This document shows positions 60,280-64,000 of a stretch of 64,000 nucleotides of DNA, piece after piece. Positions within the stretch are counted from its first letter, which is position 1. Each line of letters starts with the position of its first letter. The notes beneath the pieces are model-generated. The model did no database searches. It was not told the DNA's origin and saw only the letters and a program-made list of their open reading frames with translations. The DNA is from Zhihengliuella flava (GTDB lineage Bacteria > Actinomycetota > Actinomycetes > Actinomycetales > Micrococcaceae): NCBI RefSeq assembly GCF_015751895.1, contig NZ_JADOTZ010000001.1, forward strand, positions 1,240,001-1,304,000. Direction: 5' to 3'. Made by a program: the position numbers and the translations under genes.

Positions 60280-61130
60280 TGCTGCGCCTTGCGGATCAGG
60301 GACAGCGTCCGGGAACGCAGCTCCGCGAACTCCGGCAGCGAGCGGGTGGCGATCTGGTCCCGCTGCCCGGGCAGATCGACGTCGATCACCTCCAGCACGC
60401 CGGCGGGTTTGCCGCCGATCGCCACAATGCGGTCCGAGAGATAGACGGCCTCGTCGATATCGTGCGTGACCACCACGATGGTCATGCCGAGCTTGTCCCG
60501 GATGGACAGGCACAGGTCCTCCAGCTCAAAGCGGGTTTGGGCATCCACGGAGGCAAACGGCTCGTCCATCACTAGCACCTCCGGCTGGTAGGCCAACGCG
60601 CGGGCGATCGCCACGCGCTGCTGCATGCCGCCGGAGAGCTGCCACGGGTACTGCTTGGCCGCGTGGGACAGGCCCACGGCCGCCAGCGCGTCCTCGATCC
60701 GGTGGGCCACCTCCGCCTTCGGCAGGCGCATGTGACGCAGCGGCAGCTGCACGTTCTTCTCCACGGTCAGCCACGGCATGAGGGAGCGGGAATAGTCCTG
60801 GAACACCAGGGCCATCTCCGCGGGCGGGCCGTCCACGGGCTTGCCGTCGATGTACATGGCGCCGCCGGTGGCCGGATGCAGCCCGGCCAGGCACTTCAGC
60901 AGCGTCGTCTTGCCCACGCCGGAGGGGCCCACGATGCAGGCCACCTCCCCCTGGTCCACGGAGAACGTGAGGTCCCCGATGATCTGCTTCTCCTGCTCGC
61001 CGCGCCCGTAGGACTTGGCGAGGTGTTCCACGCGCAGGCGCGGTTCTGACTGAGTCATGGTGTCCTCCCGGAGGGACGAGGTGTTGGTGCTCTGGACGGA
61101 GCCAGCGGTGGCGGCCGTGACAGTGCTCAT
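60276..61130 (-). CDS. ABC transporter ATPase, SsuB/TauB type
   Basis: 284 residues from ATG 61130, whose ATGA overlaps the permease stop, with AGGAG 8 nt upstream; the later MTQSEP is a weaker choice. Walker A GPSGVGKTTLLK, signature LSGGMQQRVAIARAL, Walker B VLVMDEPFASVDAQTR and H-loop VVVTHDIDEAVYL. Powers import of nitrate/sulfonate/taurine-type substrates; here sulfate esters are likely, by the linked sulfatase. Confidence 0.9.
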   Translation of the reverse strand: MSTVTAATAGSVQSTNTSSLREDTMTQSEPRLRVEHLAKSYGRGEQEKQIIGDLTFSVDQGEVACIVGPSGVGKTTLLKCLAGLHPATGGAMYIDGKPVDGPPAEMALVFQDYSRSLMPWLTVEKNVQLPLRHMRLPKAEVAHRIEDALAAVGLSHAAKQYPWQLSGGMQQRVAIARALAYQPEVLVMDEPFASVDAQTRFELEDLCLSIRDKLGMTIVVVTHDIDEAVYLSDRIVAIGGKPAGVLEVIDVDLPGQRDQIATRSLPEFAELRSRTLSLIRKAQQ

Positions 61131-61903
61131 GCTGCATGCTCCTGACGTTTTGATCCGATGTACCAGGCCAGCGCCCGCGAGCGCACGGCCTCGAAGACGA
61201 GGTTGGCGGCGAACCCGAGGAAGCCGAGCAGCAGGATGCCGGCCCACATGTCCGCGGAGAGAAAGCTCTGCTGCGCCAGCAGGGTCATGGCCCCGATGCC
61301 CTGGGAGGAACCCAGCATTTCCGAGGCGATCATGACGATGAAGCCCACCTGCAGGCTGACCTGCATGCCGGCGGCGATCTGCGGCCCGGCCGAGGGCAGG
61401 TAGACCCGCAGCAGGCGCTCGCCCCGGGTCAGCCGGTAGACGGAGCAGACGTCCTTGAGGCCCGTATCCACCGCGCGGATCCCGTCGATCGTGGAGATCA
61501 TGGTGGGGAACGTGGCCGCCAGAACAATGGAGGTCACGCGCATCTCCTGACCGAACCCGATCAGCGTGATGAGGATGGGGATCAGCGCCACCGGCGGGAT
61601 GCCGCGGATGAAGTGCAGGGCCGGCTCGAACATGGCCCGCAGCACCGGCACCGTGGCGATCACGAACCCGAGGAGGACCCCGAGCACGACGGCGATCAGG
61701 TAACCGGTCAGCAGGTTCTGCAGGCTGGGCAGCACGTCGGAGGCGAACCGGTCGAACAGCCACAGCTCCTGGAAGCGCTCCAGGATGGTGGACAGCGGCG
61801 GGAAGAACGCGTTGGTCGAATTCGCGGACATCCCCCACCAGAGGGCGATCACGGCCACCGGCGTTCCGATGCCGAGGATGAGGTTCAGCGTGCGGCGGTT
61901 CAC
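61127..61903 (-). CDS. ABC transporter permease, SsuC/TauC type
   Basis: 258 residues from GTG 61903 (VNRRTLNLILG), overlapping the other permease stop (GTGA). Six membrane segments; EAA-like loop in VYRLTRGERLLRVYLPSAGPQ. Second permease of a heterodimer, next to the ATPase by a 4-nt overlap. Longer frames upstream are out-of-frame shadows. Confidence 0.9.
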   Translation of the reverse strand: MNRRTLNLILGIGTPVAVIALWWGMSANSTNAFFPPLSTILERFQELWLFDRFASDVLPSLQNLLTGYLIAVVLGVLLGFVIATVPVLRAMFEPALHFIRGIPPVALIPILITLIGFGQEMRVTSIVLAATFPTMISTIDGIRAVDTGLKDVCSVYRLTRGERLLRVYLPSAGPQIAAGMQVSLQVGFIVMIASEMLGSSQGIGAMTLLAQQSFLSADMWAGILLLGFLGFAANLVFEAVRSRALAWYIGSKRQEHAA

Positions 61904-62724
61904 GGGGTCTCCTTCCGGAAGGAGGGGTGCCAATGCAGGACGCGGCGTTCGACGGCGGAGCTGGCCCACTGGGAGGCCACGCCGAGGATGCCGAGGACCA
62001 GCACCAGCGCGTACAGCGTCGGGTAGAGCCCGCCAGCCTGAGCCTGATAGATGCTGCGGCCGAGCCCGGGGGCGCCGCCGAGCAGGCCGGCGACCACCAC
62101 GATGATGAGCGAGGCGGGAGCGGAGACGCGCACCGCGGTGCCGATGAACGCCGTCGCACTGGGCAGCACAACCCGCCACAGCGTCTCCGGGCCGCCCATT
62201 CCGTAGGAGCGGGCGGTGGCCAGGGCCACCGGGTCCGCGTCCCGCACACCGGCGATCGCCTGGATGGACACGGTGAGCAGGCACCCGGCGACCACGAGGA
62301 AGAGGGCCATCTGCGAGGTGGGGCCGAACACCATGACCGCCAGCGGCAGGATGACGATCGGCGGGATCGGCTTGAGGAACTCGGTGATCGCCAGCGTCGC
62401 CGCCCACACGGGCTCAAACATGCCGATCAGCACGCCCAAGATCACCCCGCCGACGACGGCGAGCGCGAGGCCCGCCGCGGCGCTGGCCACGGTGATCCCG
62501 GTCTGGACCCAGAACTCCTCGGTGCCGAACAGGCTCACCAGCGCGCCGAGCGTGTCCGTGACCGTGGGCAGCCCGGTGCCGAAGGCCCCGGAGGCGGCGG
62601 CGAGCTGCCACGCGCCCAGGAGGATCAGGGCCCCGGCGGCGCCGAGGACGGCCTGCGCGGCCGGGGTCTCGACGTCGATCCTCCGGGCCGGCGCGTTACG
62701 GTGCGTCGTAGATGAGGTTGTCAT
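61900..62724 (-). CDS. ABC transporter permease, SsuC/TauC type
   Basis: 274 residues from ATG 62724. Five or six membrane segments, EAA-like loop TARSYGMGGPETLWRVVLPSA. Start lies 29 nt inside the binding-protein gene end, so translation is coupled. Two permease genes instead of one are known in aryl-sulfate-ester importers and some NitT/TauT systems. Confidence 0.9.
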   Translation of the reverse strand: MTTSSTTHRNAPARRIDVETPAAQAVLGAAGALILLGAWQLAAASGAFGTGLPTVTDTLGALVSLFGTEEFWVQTGITVASAAAGLALAVVGGVILGVLIGMFEPVWAATLAITEFLKPIPPIVILPLAVMVFGPTSQMALFLVVAGCLLTVSIQAIAGVRDADPVALATARSYGMGGPETLWRVVLPSATAFIGTAVRVSAPASLIIVVVAGLLGGAPGLGRSIYQAQAGGLYPTLYALVLVLGILGVASQWASSAVERRVLHWHPSFRKETP

Positions 62725-63682
62725 CCAACTCCACCTCCGACTCCAGGTAGCCCAGCTCCACGAGCGAGGTGTTGACGGCGGAGATGCTCTCCTCGGTCAC
62801 CTCGGTGGGCCAGTAGGTGTCCGCGCCGGCCTCGATCACCGCGCGGTCCACCTTGGTCAGCTCGGCGGCCTTGTCCAGGGCCTCTTCAAAGTTGTTGTTG
62901 GCGTACTCGTTGGACTTGTTGATGGCCCGGACGAATCCGGCGGCGGCCTCCGGGTTGTCCTCGGCGAAGGAGCCGGACGCGACCCACAGGCCGACGGCGC
63001 CGGGGCCGAAGAACTCGACGCCGGGGGACGCGATGAGCTGGTGGCCGGACTCGGCGGCGTTGCTGGTGAACGGGGAGACCAGGCCGGCGGCGTCGATGCG
63101 CCCCTGCTCCAGCGACTGCAGGGCCGAGGAGAAGTCCAGGACCATCCAGTTCACGGTGGAGGGGTCCCCGCCGGCGTTCTGGATGGAGTTGGCGATGGTC
63201 ACCTCCAGCTGGGCGTTGCGGGCCGGGACCGCGACGGACTTGCCTTCCAGATCCGCCGCGGATTCGATCCCGCTGTCCGCCGCCGCGTAGAGCCCCGTGT
63301 CATCCACCTGGCTCTTGTCCTCCATGTCCGCCGCGTCAGCCGGGTAGCCGTCCGCGGCGGCGAGGATCTGCAGGTCCACGCTCTGGGAGAGCCCGTTGAG
63401 CAGCGGGATGGACGGGGTGTAGGTGATGTCCATTTGGCCGCTCTGGGCGGCGGCGATGCCGGCGGGCGGGTTGGCCACCACGCTGGTTTCGATCTGGAGT
63501 CCTTCTTCCTCGAAGTACCCCTGCTCGACGCCGAGGGCAATCGCCGCATCGGAGCCAATACCAATGGTGCCGACACTCAGCGTGGTCATTTCTCCCTCAG
63601 CGGCTGGCTCGTCCGCTCCGCAGGCCGTCAGTGCTGCGCCGAGGGCGAGGACTGAACCGAGGGCCACAATGCGCTTGTTCAT
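62696..63682 (-). CDS. ABC substrate-binding lipoprotein, NitT/TauT (AtsR-like) family
   Basis: 328 residues from ATG 63682 with GGAG well spaced; 22 upstream in-frame codons overlap the amidohydrolase end. Lipobox LGAALTACGADE (Cys about 21). SsuA/TauA-like fold: VGTIGIGSDAAIALGVEQGY, then ANPPAGIAAAQSGQMDITYT. Binds the substrate for the downstream permeases; with the sulfatase gene in the operon, a sulfate ester or sulfonate is the best guess. Confidence 0.85.
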   Translation of the reverse strand: MNKRIVALGSVLALGAALTACGADEPAAEGEMTTLSVGTIGIGSDAAIALGVEQGYFEEEGLQIETSVVANPPAGIAAAQSGQMDITYTPSIPLLNGLSQSVDLQILAAADGYPADAADMEDKSQVDDTGLYAAADSGIESAADLEGKSVAVPARNAQLEVTIANSIQNAGGDPSTVNWMVLDFSSALQSLEQGRIDAAGLVSPFTSNAAESGHQLIASPGVEFFGPGAVGLWVASGSFAEDNPEAAAGFVRAINKSNEYANNNFEEALDKAAELTKVDRAVIEAGADTYWPTEVTEESISAVNTSLVELGYLESEVELDDNLIYDAP

Positions 63683-63698
63683 GTTCTTCTCCAATGGG

Positions 63699-64000
63699 TC
63701 AATCGTGCGTGTGATGGGTGGTTGAGTGCCGGTAGACGATGCGTCCACCGGAGACGGTGAGGGCCGTGGGATTGTCCAAGAGGTCCCGCGGGTCCTCGGG
63801 CAACGGCCGGGTCAGGACGCAGAGGTCGGCGAGCTGGCCGACGGCGACCTGGCCCTTGTCCGCCTCCGCGTGGTCTTGCCAGGCCGGCGTGCCGGTCATG
63901 AGGGCCAGCGCGGTGCGCAGCGGGATGCGCTCGGCGTCCTCGGCTCCCGGGCCGGCGGTGGTGTCCCGGGTGGCGGCCGCGATGACGCTGTGGCGCCAAT
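63699..64000 (-). CDS. amidohydrolase-family protein, C-terminal part (YtcJ-like)
   Basis: About 100 residues, open at the right edge; TGA at 63699-63701. The C-terminal stretch HAEADKGQVAVGQLADLCVL and the closing ALTVSGGRIVYR are typical of amidohydrolase-3/YtcJ-like enzymes. Catalytic metal ligands would lie off the window. First visible gene of the sulfatase-importer operon, 16 nt before the binding protein. Its real substrate is unknown. Confidence 0.75.
   Translation of the reverse strand, partial: WRHSVIAAATRDTTAGPGAEDAERIPLRTALALMTGTPAWQDHAEADKGQVAVGQLADLCVLTRPLPEDPRDLLDNPTALTVSGGRIVYRHSTTHHTHD

Overview
The window is high-GC DNA, densely packed with genes. Actinobacterial traits include a SigK/RskA sigma/anti-sigma pair, a Lrp/BrnFE-type amino-acid exporter, sugar ABC importers with no dedicated ATPase, and many start codons that look leaderless. 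Gene content (a fru-pts operon, a bifunctional PutA, TIGR01777 and GlsB/YeaQ proteins) fits Micrococcales, most likely Micrococcaceae. I cannot name genus or species from sequence alone. I saw no rRNA, tRNA, CRISPR array or intact transposase.

Layout. 1-3.5 kb: protocatechuate catabolism (pcaHG and truncated pcaB) under an IclR regulator, preceded by an XRE-cupin regulator. 3.6-4.9 kb: a thioredoxin-reductase-like flavoprotein followed by a 139-bp direct repeat of palindromic DNA. 4.9-9 kb: a thioesterase, an MFS exporter and a GH15 glycosidase. 9.2-15.1 kb: a complete fructose PTS operon (fruR-fruK-fruA-ptsI-ptsH). 15.1-16.8 kb: azlCD (brnFE-like) divergent from lrp. 16.9-23.1 kb: proline use (putA, LysR regulator, putP). 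23.2-29.2 kb: small stress-type proteins, an SRPBCC-TIGR01777 fusion, a fatty-acid desaturase, a HAD phosphatase and formaldehyde dehydrogenase. 29.3-33.9 kb: a sigK-rskA cluster with a molybdopterin oxidoreductase, a fasciclin lipoprotein and a DUF4383 protein. 34-37.3 kb: a TetR/EamA pair divergent from a luciferase-like monooxygenase, then a P-loop protein. 37.3-41.2 kb: an extragenic repeat cluster, a GMC oxidoreductase and an MFS transporter. 41.3-45.1 kb: unrecognised genes, some AT-richer, a GNAT, and a saccharopine-dehydrogenase-like/TetR pair. 45.2-52.9 kb: a trehalose-utilisation-like (thu) operon under a LacI repressor. 52.9-57.7 kb: an AT-richer island with a PH-like membrane protein, an EcoRI-family DNA adenine methyltransferase overlapping a DUF262-HNH nuclease, and a frameshifted zinc-finger/HTH gene. 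57.8-58.5 kb: an Ltp-family lipoprotein. 58.6-64 kb: a sulfatase cotranscribed with an SsuABC/AtsRBC-like ABC importer and a truncated amidohydrolase.

How the genes work together. Most clusters are scavenging modules with a local regulator: aromatics (pca), fructose (fru-pts), proline (put), disaccharide (thu) and sulfate esters (sulfatase/ABC). Perfect palindromes lie at several of these regulators, giving testable operators for IclR, both TetRs and LacI. The island plus the Ltp-like lipoprotein is the best candidate for an under-described system: a two-gene methyltransferase + DUF262-HNH cassette, probably anti-phage, beside a protein of a superinfection-exclusion family.
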